64,000 bases of DNA from EW11 sp035765635 (GCA_035765635.1 DASTWZ010000038.1:67667-131666); one strand, 5' to 3'; numbered from the stretch's first letter, positions 16,730 through 26,573 are shown. A program made the numbers and translations. Notes: a model not told the origin generated them from the letters alone.

Positions 16730-18137
16730 GTCCATTATCGGTTCACTCCTCGCAGCGTCGCTTCTGGCGGGTTGCTCGCTCGCGCCGCATTACGAACGGC
16801 CCAGCGCGCCGGTCGCGGCCGCGTTCCCCGTGTCCGATGTATCCAAGAATGGAATACCGGCGCCCGACCTCGCCTGGGAACGATTCTTCGGCGACGCGCG
16901 GCTGCAGCAGCTGATCAAATTGACGCTGGCCAACAACCGCGACCTGCGGATGGCCGCGCTCAACGTCGAACGCGTGCGAGCTCTCTACAACATCCAGCGC
17001 ACCGCGTTGATTCCGAGCCTCAACGCAACCGGCACAGCGACGCGGCAACGCACGCCCAAAGACTTGAGCAGGACCGGGGAGCCCGTGACTTCGAATGTGT
17101 TCCAGATCGGCGTGGAGATCCCTTCGTACGAGGTGGATTTCTTCGGCCGCGTCGCGAGTCTGCGCGATCAAGTGCTGGCGGAATATCTCGCCACCGAGGA
17201 GGCGCGGCGCAGCGCGCAAATCAGTCTGATTTCCACCGTGGCGCGACAGTACCTCACGTTGCTGGCGACCGAAGAGCAGTTGAATCTTTCGCGCCAGACG
17301 CTCGAGGCCGCCGAGCGTTCGTACGATTTGAACAAACAATCGTTCGACGCCGGCGTGACGTCCGAGCTCGACCTGCGAACCTCGGAAGCGCAGCGCGACA
17401 CCTATCGCGCAACCGTGGCCGCGTTGCAGCAGCAGCACGCTCAGTCGGAAAACGCGCTCGTCCTGCTCGTCGGCTCGCCGCTGCCGGGAAACCTCCCGCC
17501 GGCCGGCTCGCTCGCGACGCAGAATTTGATTGAAAATCTGCCCGCGGGTTTGCCCTCGGATCTGCTCACGCGCCGGCCTGATATTCGCGAGGCCGAGTAC
17601 AGCTTGAAAGCAGCCAACGCGAATATCGGCATCGCGCGCGCGGCGTTTTTCCCGTCGGTGAAACTCACCGCGTTCGGCGGCACGGCGAGCTCCGAACTGT
17701 CAGGGTTGTTCGAAAAAGGCTCCGGAGCGTGGAGCTTCGCGCCTTCGATTACGTTGCCGATTTTCGCCGCAGGGCGGAACAAGGCCAATCTCGAGGTGGC
17801 TTGGATCGAAAAGCGCATCGAAATCGCGAACTACGAAAAAGCCATCCAGAGCGCGTTTCGCGAAGTTTCCGACGCGCTCGCGGTGCGGGCGACGATCGAC
17901 ATTCAGATCGAAGCCGAACAAGGCCGCGTGACCGCGGCGCGCCGGCGTTACGAACTCTCGAACCAGCGCTTCGAGAAAGGCGTGGATAGTTTTCTCGCGG
18001 TTCTGTTGGCGCAGCAGGAACTCTTCGCCGCAGAGCAAAGCCTGATCGACGCGCGCCTCGCCCGCTTGAGCAATCTGGTTTCGCTCTACGCTGCTCTCGG
18101 CGGCGGGTGGCAGGAAGACCGTCCATCGCAGAGCTGA
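16722..18137 (+). CDS. RND outer-membrane channel lipoprotein (OprM/NodT)
   Basis: The 471-aa TolC-like exit duct that completes the tripartite pump. A lipobox LLAGC gives Cys18 as the acylated residue. Two outer-membrane-efflux repeats are visible (about residues 55-250 and 270-460), with typical coiled helices and the LLTRRPDIREAEYSLKAANA motif of NodT-type factors. Its ATG lies inside the end of the pump gene (ATGCCTAA overlap), so the two are translationally coupled. No local regulator gene is present. Confidence 0.95.
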   Translation: MPKSIIGSLLAASLLAGCSLAPHYERPSAPVAAAFPVSDVSKNGIPAPDLAWERFFGDARLQQLIKLTLANNRDLRMAALNVERVRALYNIQRTALIPSLNATGTATRQRTPKDLSRTGEPVTSNVFQIGVEIPSYEVDFFGRVASLRDQVLAEYLATEEARRSAQISLISTVARQYLTLLATEEQLNLSRQTLEAAERSYDLNKQSFDAGVTSELDLRTSEAQRDTYRATVAALQQQHAQSENALVLLVGSPLPGNLPPAGSLATQNLIENLPAGLPSDLLTRRPDIREAEYSLKAANANIGIARAAFFPSVKLTAFGGTASSELSGLFEKGSGAWSFAPSITLPIFAAGRNKANLEVAWIEKRIEIANYEKAIQSAFREVSDALAVRATIDIQIEAEQGRVTAARRRYELSNQRFEKGVDSFLAVLLAQQELFAAEQSLIDARLARLSNLVSLYAALGGGWQEDRPSQS

Positions 18138-18271
18138 GCCGCGCGTGACGTAACTTCCTTCATGGCGTAAGACTTTTCTGGACGGTCCGTATGGCAACTC
18201 ATCCGATTGCCGGAAAGGCCGGCGGGCGTAGGTTTCGGTGGCGGGACACGCAGGTTAACAAAATCACGCTC

Positions 18272-18700
18272 ATGGCCACCACATATCCCGCACATGTTCA
18301 TTCGGCGGACGAACCCGCTGTTGTCCGCCAAACGTCCTCGCTTTTGAAATATATTCTAGGCGCGGTTCCGATCATCGCCGGGGCCGACAAGTTCAGCAAT
18401 TTTCTGACGCGCTGGGAAGATTACCTGAACCCGTTCGTGCCACAAACGCTTCATCTCACAGCCGCCACGTTCATGCACTTGGTCGGCATAATCGAAATCG
18501 TGGCCGGAGTGATTGTATTCATTAAGCCGCGACTGGGCGGATTCATTGTCATGGCTTGGTTGATCGCGATATCTCTGCAGCTGATTTTCTGGGGGCATTA
18601 TCTCGATATTGCGGTGCGCGACCTCGTCATCGCGCTGACGGGGGCCCTGACGCTCGCACGACTTACCCCGTTCGCGCACGACGTCGCAGAAACTCACTGA
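18272..18700 (+). CDS. DoxX-like four-helix membrane protein
   Basis: A 142-aa protein with about four hydrophobic helices (LKYILGAVPIIAGADKF, FMHLVGIIEIVAGVIVFI, GFIVMAWLIAISLQLIFW, VIALTGALTLARL), consistent with the DoxX-like fold. The start at 18272 (MATTYPAHVHS) is preferred; an upstream ATG at 18191 would add 27 residues of no apparent character. It follows the efflux operon by 134 bases and precedes chrA by 60 bases. No specific role can be given. Confidence 0.75.
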   Translation: MATTYPAHVHSADEPAVVRQTSSLLKYILGAVPIIAGADKFSNFLTRWEDYLNPFVPQTLHLTAATFMHLVGIIEIVAGVIVFIKPRLGGFIVMAWLIAISLQLIFWGHYLDIAVRDLVIALTGALTLARLTPFAHDVAETH

Positions 18701-18760
18701 CGCAACGGCGCCGGAATCTGGTTGCGTGGCTTTCCCGGTCAGTGAAAGTCACGCGCCACC

Positions 18761-19972
18761 ATGGCACGCGCGAGCTTGGCTGAAATTGCCTGGGCGTTTT
18801 TCAGGCTGGGCTGCATTTCGTTTGGCGGCCCGGTCGCTCATTTGGGCTATCTGCACGAGGAATTCGTGCGACGGAGGCGATGGCTGACGGAGGAGCATTA
18901 CAGCGACACGGTCGCGCTCTGCCAATTTCTCCCGGGGCCGGCGAGCAGTCAGGTGGTGTTCGCGCTGGGGATGCACCGCGGCGGGATCCTCGGCGCGTTT
19001 CTCGCGTCCGCGTGTTTTACGCTGCCGTCCGCGGTTTTGATGGTCTTGTTCGGATACGGCGTCACGGCGATTGGAGATCTGCGTCACGCCGGTTGGCTGC
19101 ACGGATTGAAATTGGCCGCGGTGGCCGTCGTGGCTCAGGCGGTCTGGGGCATGGGAAAGAAATTGTGTCCCGATCGCGCGAGGATCACGTTGGCGCTCGC
19201 GGCCGCGGGTTGTTTGTTGATGGCGCCCGGCGCGCTGATTCAAGTCGGCGTGATCGTCGCAGGAGCGGCGATTGGCTGGTGGATTTATCGGGACGAAGTG
19301 AACGTCTCCGACCCAGCTGCGGCTGGTGCGTCCGGTCTGGCTCGCACGCATTTCTGGGCCGCTGGTGTATTGGCGTGTTGGATACTGTTGTTGTTCGCGC
19401 TGCCGGTCTTCGCGACGGCCACGGGTCAACGGGGCGTCAGCTTGTTCGATAGCTTTTATCGAGCAGGCTCGCTCGTTTTTGGCGGCGGGCATGTTGTATT
19501 GCCGCTGCTGCGTGCGGAATTGGTGCCGACGAGTTGGATCAGCGATGACGCCTTTCTCGCAGGCTATGGCGCGGCGCAGGCGGTCCCCGGTCCGCTTTTC
19601 ACGTTTTCCGCGTATCTGGGGACGGTCATTCACGGGGGCACGCAGGCTTGGCTGGGTGGCGTGCTCTGCTTGTTCGCGATCTTTCTGCCTGCGTGGATGC
19701 TGATCGGAGGCGCGTTGCCGTTCTGGCAAATTCTCCGCAGCCGGACGTGGACTCAGGCCTCGCTTCGCGGGGCAAATGCCGCCGTCGTCGGCGTGCTGCT
19801 CGCGGCGTTGTACAATCCGGTGTGGACGGGAGCCGTCACGGGAGCGCGCGACGTGGCCGCCGCGATCGTGGCGTTCGCGCTGCTGGAAATTTGGCGCGTG
19901 CCCGCGTGGTTGGTCGTTGTCCTGACCGCGGTCGCCGGACAGGCATTTGGCCACGGGGCTTCTTTTTTTTAG
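18761..19972 (+). CDS. chrA: Chromate transporter ChrA, two-domain
   Basis: A 403-aa long-chain CHR-family protein with two homologous halves. The first has FRLGCISFGGPVAHLGYLHE and QFLPGPASSQ; the second has FYRAGSLVFGGGHVVLPLL and GAAQAVPGPLFTFSAYLGT. ChrA lowers cytoplasmic chromate by proton-driven efflux. The final codons are Phe-Phe-Phe then TAG, and the last bases of the stop lie inside the 36-bp inverted repeat of the element at 19968-20214. The native C-terminus may therefore have been altered by insertion. Confidence 0.92.
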   Translation: MARASLAEIAWAFFRLGCISFGGPVAHLGYLHEEFVRRRRWLTEEHYSDTVALCQFLPGPASSQVVFALGMHRGGILGAFLASACFTLPSAVLMVLFGYGVTAIGDLRHAGWLHGLKLAAVAVVAQAVWGMGKKLCPDRARITLALAAAGCLLMAPGALIQVGVIVAGAAIGWWIYRDEVNVSDPAAAGASGLARTHFWAAGVLACWILLLFALPVFATATGQRGVSLFDSFYRAGSLVFGGGHVVLPLLRAELVPTSWISDDAFLAGYGAAQAVPGPLFTFSAYLGTVIHGGTQAWLGGVLCLFAIFLPAWMLIGGALPFWQILRSRTWTQASLRGANAAVVGVLLAALYNPVWTGAVTGARDVAAAIVAFALLEIWRVPAWLVVVLTAVAGQAFGHGASFF

Positions 19973-20214
19973 CCGCGAAGAGGCTCAAGATACGCAAAGA
20001 GGAATTTTGGGCAGGCGATGCCGTTCAGACATCCTGAACCTCGAGGCGGGCTGGTTATGTTTGTTGCTCCAAACCTTCAATTTTTCGGGCCACCTTAAAA
20101 TCAGAACATTTGGAACACCAACAAAGGCTGATCGACCTTTGGGATGAGGATGTCTGAGCGACGTTCTCAAACCCTACATCCTCTTTGCGTATTTTGAGCC
20201 TCTTCGCGGCTAAA
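19968..20214. mobile_element. MITE-like element with 36-bp terminal inverted repeats
   Basis: The arms 19968-20003 and 20179-20214 are inverted copies with one mismatch, each beginning TTTAGCCGCGAAGAGGCTCA. An inner inverted repeat (TCAGACATCCT at 20025-20035, its complement at 20147-20157) gives a nested hairpin structure. The 247-bp body holds no gene. The arms can be bounded by TA on both sides, which would fit an IS630/Tc1-type TA target. It sits across the chrA stop codon and could act as a bidirectional terminator. Confidence 0.7.
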
Positions 20215-20251
20215 GGTTTGGAGGCCACTACTTGACCCGTATCGTGCAGCT

Positions 20252-20267
20252 ACGAACATCGGTTCGT
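20252..20267. promoter_or_regulatory. LacI-family operator, site 1
   Basis: ACGAAC-ATCG-GTTCGT is a perfect 6+6 palindrome overlapping the GTG start codon of the regulator gene at 20266. The same half sites with a four-base centre recur at 21402-21417. Its position implies autorepression. Confidence 0.65.
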
Positions 20268-21312
20268 GGCGACTGTTTCGAATATATCGCAACGCGACGT
20301 GGCCCGCGCGGCCGGGGTCGCGCGCTCTACCATTTCCAAGGCGCTGCGCGACGATCCAACGATCCCGGCCGCGCGATGCGCCGAGATCAAACGTATCGCC
20401 AAAAAGCTCGGGTATTCACCAAACCCGATGATCTCGGCGTTGATGGCGAAACTGCATCATCAGCGGCGGCGCAGCGACCCGTGTCATATTGGCTGGATCG
20501 ATCTGTGGCCGACGGGGCAAGGTCCGGCGACGGTGCCGATATTGGCGCCGCTGCTCCAGGGAGCGCGACAACGCGCGCGTGAGCTGGGGTTCGATATCGA
20601 GGTGCATCGCGTCGTGGCGAAGGGCATTCGCCCGGAGCGCTTGCGACAAATGCTGACGGCGCGCTCGCAATGGGGACTGATTATCCCGCCGGTGCCGCAG
20701 TCCACGATGTCGTTTCCTCTCGATATGCGCGGCCTGACGGGCGTGACCATCGGTACGAGCTTGCACGCGCCGACGATGCATCGCGTGTCGCCCAATCATT
20801 ATCAGGGCGCGCAGCTTGCGTGCGACCAGCTCCGTGCGCGCGGTTGCCGCCGTATCGGCCTGGCTTTGAGCCGAACCATGGACGAGCGGGTGGAAGGGAA
20901 ATGGCTGGGCGCCTATGCCGCCCGCCAATTTCTTTGGCCCGAAAAGGACCGCGCGCGACCGCTGCTGTTTGATGTCGCTGCTGGTGTAGACCCTGCAGGC
21001 AAACCGATCTCTGGCGCTGATGAAGCTGCTTTCCGCACATGGATCCGACGCGAACGTCTCGATGGATTGCTGCTCGCCGAGCCGACCGTCGCAGCCTGGG
21101 CGGTCAAAGCCCGAGATGTGCTCTCTCCGTCGTGCGTGGCCTGGCTCGTGCTCGAGCCCAAACAAACCAACGTGCGCGGGATCGACTATCGAGCCGAGCA
21201 GATCGGAGCAGCCGCGGTGGAATTGGTCGTCGGACAAATTCATCGCAACGAGCGCGGCAACCCCGCGGCGCCGCACACCGTCCTGTTGGATGGAGTGTGG
21301 GAAGAACGTTAG
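20266..21312 (+). CDS. LacI-family transcriptional regulator
   Basis: A 348-aa repressor-type protein starting at GTG. Residues about 6-50 form the LacI helix-turn-helix and hinge (ISQRDVARAAGVARSTISKA, then KLGYSPNPMISALMA). A periplasmic-binding-like effector domain of the Opitutaceae type follows (WGLIIPPVPQ, RGCRRIGLALS). It lies 206 bases upstream of the RraA-family gene on the same strand, and both genes carry the same palindrome, so it probably controls that gene and itself. Confidence 0.92.
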   Translation: MATVSNISQRDVARAAGVARSTISKALRDDPTIPAARCAEIKRIAKKLGYSPNPMISALMAKLHHQRRRSDPCHIGWIDLWPTGQGPATVPILAPLLQGARQRARELGFDIEVHRVVAKGIRPERLRQMLTARSQWGLIIPPVPQSTMSFPLDMRGLTGVTIGTSLHAPTMHRVSPNHYQGAQLACDQLRARGCRRIGLALSRTMDERVEGKWLGAYAARQFLWPEKDRARPLLFDVAAGVDPAGKPISGADEAAFRTWIRRERLDGLLLAEPTVAAWAVKARDVLSPSCVAWLVLEPKQTNVRGIDYRAEQIGAAAVELVVGQIHRNERGNPAAPHTVLLDGVWEER

Positions 21313-21398
21313 GGCATTCTCCCCTTCCCCGCTTTCGGCTCCTCTCGTCCCGTCTCATCTCGTTTTATCTCGTCTCGAATATCGCGAATTTCACGCCA

Positions 21399-21420
21399 TT
21401 TACGAACCGGTGTTCGTAAA
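21399..21420. promoter_or_regulatory. LacI-family operator, site 2
   Basis: TTTACGAA-CCGGTG-TTCGTAAA is a perfect 8+8 palindrome about 100 bases before the RraA-family gene. Its core ACGAAC-N4-GTTCGT is the one found at the start of the adjacent lacI-type gene. Confidence 0.7.
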
Positions 21421-21518
21421 CGGCTTCTCGCCGGGCGAGGCGTTGCTGCTCATGCCAATTCTCCTTCCGCGTCTGGCGTTCTGCCTCTCGCAGCGGCGTC
21501 GCGCTGAATCCCTCAACC

Positions 21519-22253
21519 ATGAGCAATTCCTCCCCTCGCACCGTGCCCGCAACGCACGGCGCCGCCACGGCAGCGTCGGTCCGTCCTACTCTTGAATGGT
21601 CGTCCGATACGGAACTCTTCGCGCTCGTGCGCAGCACGCTATACACGCCTGTCGTTGGCGACATTCTGGACGCGCTCGGACGCTATCATCAATTTCTACC
21701 GGCGCCGGTCCAACCGATGCGCGAAGAGATGATCGTGGTCGGACGCGCCATGCCGGTGCTGATGATCGACGTCCACGGCCCGCAGAAGAAACCCTTTGGG
21801 CTGTTGACCGAGGCGCTCGACGATTTGCGTCCTGGCGAAGTGTATGTCGCCGGCGGAGGCGGCATGCGTTGTGCCTATTGGGGCGAGTTGCTGACCGCGA
21901 CGGCGCGCGTGCGCGGCGCAGTGGGAGCGGTGATCGATGGTTATCACCGCGACACCCCGCGGGTGTTGGAGCAGAACTGGCCGGTCTTCACCCGCGGGCG
22001 TTACGCCCAGGATTCGAGCGTGCGCACGCAGGTCGCGAACTTCCGCTGTCCCATTGAAATCGGCGGTGTCTGGATCGAACCGGGCGATCTCGTTTTTGGC
22101 GATCTCGATGGCGTCGTGATTGTCCCGCACGCGCTCGAGACGGAAGTCATCACCCGCGCGCTCGAAAAAGCACGAGGCGAAAAGGTGGTGCGCAAAGCCA
22201 TCGAAGAAGGCATGACCGCGACCGCGGCCTTCCAGAAATTCGGCATCCTCTAA
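21519..22253 (+). CDS. RraA-family aldolase/decarboxylase-like protein
   Basis: A 244-aa member of the RraA / 4-hydroxy-4-methyl-2-oxoglutarate aldolase family. The active-site pattern is visible: GEL (122-124) in the phosphate-like loop and DGYHRD (140-145), with the Arg-Asp pair that binds substrate and Mg2+ in HMG aldolases. The C-terminus (WIEPGDLVFGDLDGVVIVPH) is standard. Substrate cannot be told from sequence. Beside a LacI regulator it is more likely a sugar-acid or pyruvate aldolase than an RNase E inhibitor. The start at 21519 gives a somewhat long Ala/Thr-rich N-terminus. Confidence 0.85.
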   Translation: MSNSSPRTVPATHGAATAASVRPTLEWSSDTELFALVRSTLYTPVVGDILDALGRYHQFLPAPVQPMREEMIVVGRAMPVLMIDVHGPQKKPFGLLTEALDDLRPGEVYVAGGGGMRCAYWGELLTATARVRGAVGAVIDGYHRDTPRVLEQNWPVFTRGRYAQDSSVRTQVANFRCPIEIGGVWIEPGDLVFGDLDGVVIVPHALETEVITRALEKARGEKVVRKAIEEGMTATAAFQKFGIL

Positions 22254-22426
22254 CCGCAGACGCCTTCTGTCGTAATCACACCAAGCGATCACGACAGATC
22301 ATTCCGGCATACGACGGATGAGCATACCTCAGCCTGCACGAATGACCGTATTATTGGCATTGGTCGCAGCGCTTGACGTTCCGCGACAGTAATCAAGCAG
22401 TGCGGCGATCCCCCTGAAATTTGGAC

Positions 22427-22463
22427 AAAAAAAAGGCGCCCCGGCTTTCAGCCGAAGGCGCCT
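22427..22463 (-). terminator. Rho-independent terminator of TonB receptor gene
   Basis: On the minus strand AGGCGCC and GGCGCCT arms, with an inner CGGC/GCCG stem, are followed by eight T. It lies 19 bases past the receptor stop. Confidence 0.88.
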
Positions 22464-22481
22464 GAGGATCGCATTAACAGA

Positions 22482-25400
22482 CTAGAAGGTAAACGTATTC
22501 GTTAGTGTGAATGACTGAGGCGGTCTTATTCGATAGGTCGCCCCGCTGCCGTCAGGTTCTGTCGTGATCGGCACCAGTTCGTTTCCTACACCGACGTTTC
22601 GCACGTTGAATTGCACGTTCCAGGTAACATTGCGCCATACTCTCCTCGTATATCCGGCCCATAAATCGAAGTTGATTTCGCTTGGGCCGCGATACGGGTC
22701 GGAGATGTCGAACGTAATGTCGTTAGCCGTTTCTCCCGCGATCGGCTCATATCCAATGCCAACCGAGGATTCGTAACGAACGCCGCCACCGACATTGATG
22801 CCCTTCATCCAGCTACGATCGAACTCGTAGTTGGTGATCGCATTGACACGCCATTTGCGGAGTTCGGGGACATTGGTTCCCTCCTGAAGCTTACGCTGAT
22901 TATATTCGGAACCAATGTTACCGTTCCACTCCTGGAGAACGGTTTCATTGCCGGCTCCACCCCACCAAATGCGGAGGTCACCGACGCTACCCTTTGCCCC
23001 CGTGCCGAGGGCCTTTGTATAAGCATCAATAAAGGCAGCCAGGTTTTCGCCACCAATGTTTTTCCGCTGGGCCGTCGTCTTGCTTGCGTTGATGGTAATG
23101 CGCCAGTTCTTGAGCGGGAGCGCATTGAATTCGAATTCGTAGCCTTTCGACGTGCTGTCTTCCGTGACCGCAAAGCCGTTTGGCACGTTCGCCGATACGG
23201 ACCGCGTGTGGTCATTGAGATTGATGCCCCAAGCCTTATAGAAGCGCGGATCGACACTCTTCTGCCACGCACGCCATGCTGCGATCACGCTCGCCTCGCG
23301 AGCTTGAGCGTCGGCCAAAGATTCACCCGGCGCCGGCTCGTAATTGTACTGCGTGTTCGTTGGATCATTGGTGCCAACAGCGTCTGCCACAGTATCCCCT
23401 GTCCAGTTGAACTCGAAGCGATTTACCCAGTTGGCCGCCCAAGCTTGGGAAGACCCGATGAACCAGGCGCCGCTAAGGCCAGCGCTATCCGAGTTAACCG
23501 TATCGGTTTGATATTTATTGATCTTGAGGGAATAGCGGCCGTCCTTCGTTTCGAGGAGAATGCCGGTGTCCCGAGTTACGCCAGAGGGCGCGCTGAGGGG
23601 CTCGCCGTAGATGTCGACGCGCTGTGCGGCAGGCTGGAAGTCAGTCGAATGGTTATACGACAGACTCACAAGAATCGGCAGCCGATCGAGGAACGGCAGT
23701 TGATTCAAGTGGCCAACCACGGACCACGCATGCGACAGAACCTCCAAGCGATTGGAAGCCGCCTCCGCCAAATGATAATTAGACGGATCCAGGTTGAGAC
23801 GGAAGTTGTTAGCATTCAGGCTCGAGGGGCTGCCCGTGTTGAGTGAATATTGCCAGGCGGTCGCGATGTCCTTTCTGACACCATACGTCGCGACGATTGT
23901 ATTGTCCCAGAAGCGACCCTGCCAGTTTAGAGCCCGAGAGAAGACCTTCGATTTCGTGAGACGAGCGCTCGTCGTATTCAAATCGCGGTTGGCTTCTGAA
24001 TCCAACGAATCGATATAGTTTATCGGATACGGACGGAAACCCACGTAGTTCGCAGGATTTTCGGACTGCGTGCTGTAGCCGGGAGGATTGGTGACCGCGC
24101 CCGTGACAGGATCGGTGTACGGCAGGATATTGCCGTTGGCGTCCCGATAAAAGCCGTCGATCGCGATCGGATTTTGGTACGGGTTATAATCATTATGCCA
24201 GAAGGCGGCCGGGTTGACATACGACGGATTCGATGGATCGGTCGACGGCTTCCAGGTTGCGTCGAAGTTCATAACCTGACCGCTGATGATCTTTGGATTG
24301 ACTTGCGGATTTGGCAGATGAGCTCCGGAGGCGGAGTTCGCGCTCAGCAGCGAATTACCGAGATAGATGAATGTATAAGGATTCATCCGACCGTCGGTGA
24401 ACGAGATTTTCGGGCTGTCCGTTGGGCTGCCGTTGATCACCTTTTCCCAGGCAGGATCGTTCACGCTGTAGCGTTGGAAGCTGCGATCGTCGATCTCCTG
24501 ACGATCCCCGTTCAACAAACCGGTGAGCACATGGCGACCAATGAGCTTGGTAATCCAATTCTGCCGATTCTTGTTGAAGTCGTAATCCGCAAACACCGTC
24601 AAACGACCCGACTCACGATTGCTGGTGGTCACATTATTCTGCCCCCCGCCACCGCCAACATAAGCCTTGCCGAGATTTGGATTGGGTGTGCCGTCCTCCC
24701 AGGAAAGCCCGTCCTTGCCGGCCGGGGTGCCGTCAGAATAGACGCGGTTGAAGTCGATATTGATACTGTCGTCGGTAATGAGCTGAACTTTTCCGCTCTT
24801 GTACCATTCACGGTTATACGTCGCTTCGTAACCAATCAGGTCATGGAAGAACGTTTGCGCGAAGCTCGCATTATATGTGCGGAAGTTCTGGAATTCGTGC
24901 TTTGTCGGACCGTCGAGAAGTTGATTATAGAAATCGAACACCGAGGCATCGGTAAGCGACTTGTCCTTATATACACCATACGACCAAGCCGGCAGGCCTT
25001 TGTAGTAGAGACGAGCGTTGCGCGCGAACTCTGAATAGGAGGCTACGCTCCCGGGCCGGATGTACGGAAGGATGCCGTTGCTGCGGGTTCCATTGCTGCC
25101 CGTGGCGTCCATGCCGTGATTACTCGTCGGCTCCCAATTGATGCCAATGCCTTGAGCAGCGTTGTTATATTGGAAGTTATAGAGCGGGCTTCCGAAAACG
25201 CCCAGCATACTGCCCGAAACCCACGGCTGATAATATTCGTTCGGGGTGCCGCCAAATTTTCCCGTGGCGTTCAGGCTGGCATATTGTGGAATGAACAGCC
25301 CCGTATAGACGCCGCCAGGACCGTTGTGCGAAGGGCGATTGTAGCCATGATTCGGCAAACCCGTGTTATCGTCTTCGTTCTGCTTGGGGTTTACCGTCAG

Positions 25401-26366
25401 ATGATTGAGGTTCGGAAAACTGAAAGGATCGTTTTGGACGTTGTGGCCTTCGTAGTTTCCGGTCGCAAACCACGGCGTGATGCGATCATTCGGGGGCAGT
25501 TGGCGCGGATTATTCGAATCGATATCACCGAACTCGACGTTCGCCTTGATGATCGTACGAATGGAATCGGTTTTCAGAAAGCGCGGTTCGTAGCGCATGG
25601 CGCCATAGATGCGTTTCTGCGTAGAATAAGCCGGATCCTGTTTATAATTCTCGTCGTCGCGAACGGCAGCGACGCGAATAGCCAGCTCGTTCCTGAGGAG
25701 AACCTTGTTGAAATCGACTGTTTCGCGCGTGCTGCCCCAGCTTCCGACGCGGAAGGATATCTCATTGGAATCCTTGAAGCTGGCCTGCTTCGTTCTGGCG
25801 TTGATAATACCGGCAGGGCTGCCTTGACCAAAGAGAATAGAATTGGGTCCGCGCTGAAGATCGACGGCTTCGATATTATATCCGTCCCACGGGACGTCGG
25901 TCAGGAAGAAGTCGCGTGTATTGTCAGCCGACGTGAGGCCGCGGACGCGCGTATTGAAGTTGGGCCTGACGAATCGGCTCGACTCGTCGAGGTGGGAACT
26001 GTCCCCATAGCCCGCGAAATTGCCGAAGAATCCACCGACTTCCGTGTTGGTTGTATATTGAAGCAGCGTCTGATTATCCGTCGCTCCAATATCTTTGAGG
26101 AATTCACTCGTCACGACTTGCACGGCGTTGCCGATGTCGCGCAACTCCGTCGCGAGACGATTGCCAGCCAGCGTACTTGTGGCCGCATAGCCTGTTGAGG
26201 CCTCGGATTTCACTTCGAACGGGGAGAGCACGATCGTCTCCTCCTGATTGTCTTTATCTGCTTTAGTCGGTGACTCGGGCACGGTCTGTCCAAGCGCCGT
26301 GATCGGCGAAGACACCGAGAACGCCGCAAATGCAGCGGCAAAAGCAGGTTTAAGCCTGTTTCTCAT
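22482..26366 (-). CDS. Large TonB-dependent receptor, Opitutaceae type
   Basis: A 1294-aa outer-membrane receptor. The ATG at 26366 opens a good signal peptide (MRNRLKPAFAAAFAAFSV, cleavage near ALGQ). It is followed by ETIVLSPFEVKSE, a TonB-box region typical of Verrucomicrobiota receptors. The plug domain spans about residues 80-190 (NRLATELRDIGNAVQVVTSE, LQRGPNSILFGQGSPAGIIN). A long barrel follows, ending SFTLTNTFTF with the terminal Phe. Size and neighbours (AraC, LacI, GH51, GH3) suggest uptake of a plant oligosaccharide. Its own terminator closes the transcript. An upstream start at 26426 would place non-signal sequence in front. Confidence 0.92.
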   Translation of the reverse strand: MRNRLKPAFAAAFAAFSVSSPITALGQTVPESPTKADKDNQEETIVLSPFEVKSEASTGYAATSTLAGNRLATELRDIGNAVQVVTSEFLKDIGATDNQTLLQYTTNTEVGGFFGNFAGYGDSSHLDESSRFVRPNFNTRVRGLTSADNTRDFFLTDVPWDGYNIEAVDLQRGPNSILFGQGSPAGIINARTKQASFKDSNEISFRVGSWGSTRETVDFNKVLLRNELAIRVAAVRDDENYKQDPAYSTQKRIYGAMRYEPRFLKTDSIRTIIKANVEFGDIDSNNPRQLPPNDRITPWFATGNYEGHNVQNDPFSFPNLNHLTVNPKQNEDDNTGLPNHGYNRPSHNGPGGVYTGLFIPQYASLNATGKFGGTPNEYYQPWVSGSMLGVFGSPLYNFQYNNAAQGIGINWEPTSNHGMDATGSNGTRSNGILPYIRPGSVASYSEFARNARLYYKGLPAWSYGVYKDKSLTDASVFDFYNQLLDGPTKHEFQNFRTYNASFAQTFFHDLIGYEATYNREWYKSGKVQLITDDSINIDFNRVYSDGTPAGKDGLSWEDGTPNPNLGKAYVGGGGGQNNVTTSNRESGRLTVFADYDFNKNRQNWITKLIGRHVLTGLLNGDRQEIDDRSFQRYSVNDPAWEKVINGSPTDSPKISFTDGRMNPYTFIYLGNSLLSANSASGAHLPNPQVNPKIISGQVMNFDATWKPSTDPSNPSYVNPAAFWHNDYNPYQNPIAIDGFYRDANGNILPYTDPVTGAVTNPPGYSTQSENPANYVGFRPYPINYIDSLDSEANRDLNTTSARLTKSKVFSRALNWQGRFWDNTIVATYGVRKDIATAWQYSLNTGSPSSLNANNFRLNLDPSNYHLAEAASNRLEVLSHAWSVVGHLNQLPFLDRLPILVSLSYNHSTDFQPAAQRVDIYGEPLSAPSGVTRDTGILLETKDGRYSLKINKYQTDTVNSDSAGLSGAWFIGSSQAWAANWVNRFEFNWTGDTVADAVGTNDPTNTQYNYEPAPGESLADAQAREASVIAAWRAWQKSVDPRFYKAWGINLNDHTRSVSANVPNGFAVTEDSTSKGYEFEFNALPLKNWRITINASKTTAQRKNIGGENLAAFIDAYTKALGTGAKGSVGDLRIWWGGAGNETVLQEWNGNIGSEYNQRKLQEGTNVPELRKWRVNAITNYEFDRSWMKGINVGGGVRYESSVGIGYEPIAGETANDITFDISDPYRGPSEINFDLWAGYTRRVWRNVTWNVQFNVRNVGVGNELVPITTEPDGSGATYRIRPPQSFTLTNTFTF

Positions 26367-26573
26367 TTGGTCGGATTGATTGGGGTTGGTATTGGTCTGG
26401 TCGGGAAAAATTCCCGGTCGGGGCAACGAGCATCAGGGGAAAGGGAGAACGCTCGTCACGGGGAAGTATTTTGCAGTCCAGAGGCCGATGAAACCCGGCC
26501 TATGCTCACTCTTGTGACTAGCGTGAACGGCGGCATCTCGCTGCCCGTCGTTTGCGCTTTGGCACCCATCGGG

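Noticed and set aside
26402..26416. CGGGAA-AAA-TTCCCG palindrome upstream of the large TonB receptor as an operator
   Set aside because: Six-base arms with a three-base loop are weak evidence and no second copy was found near the other glycan genes.
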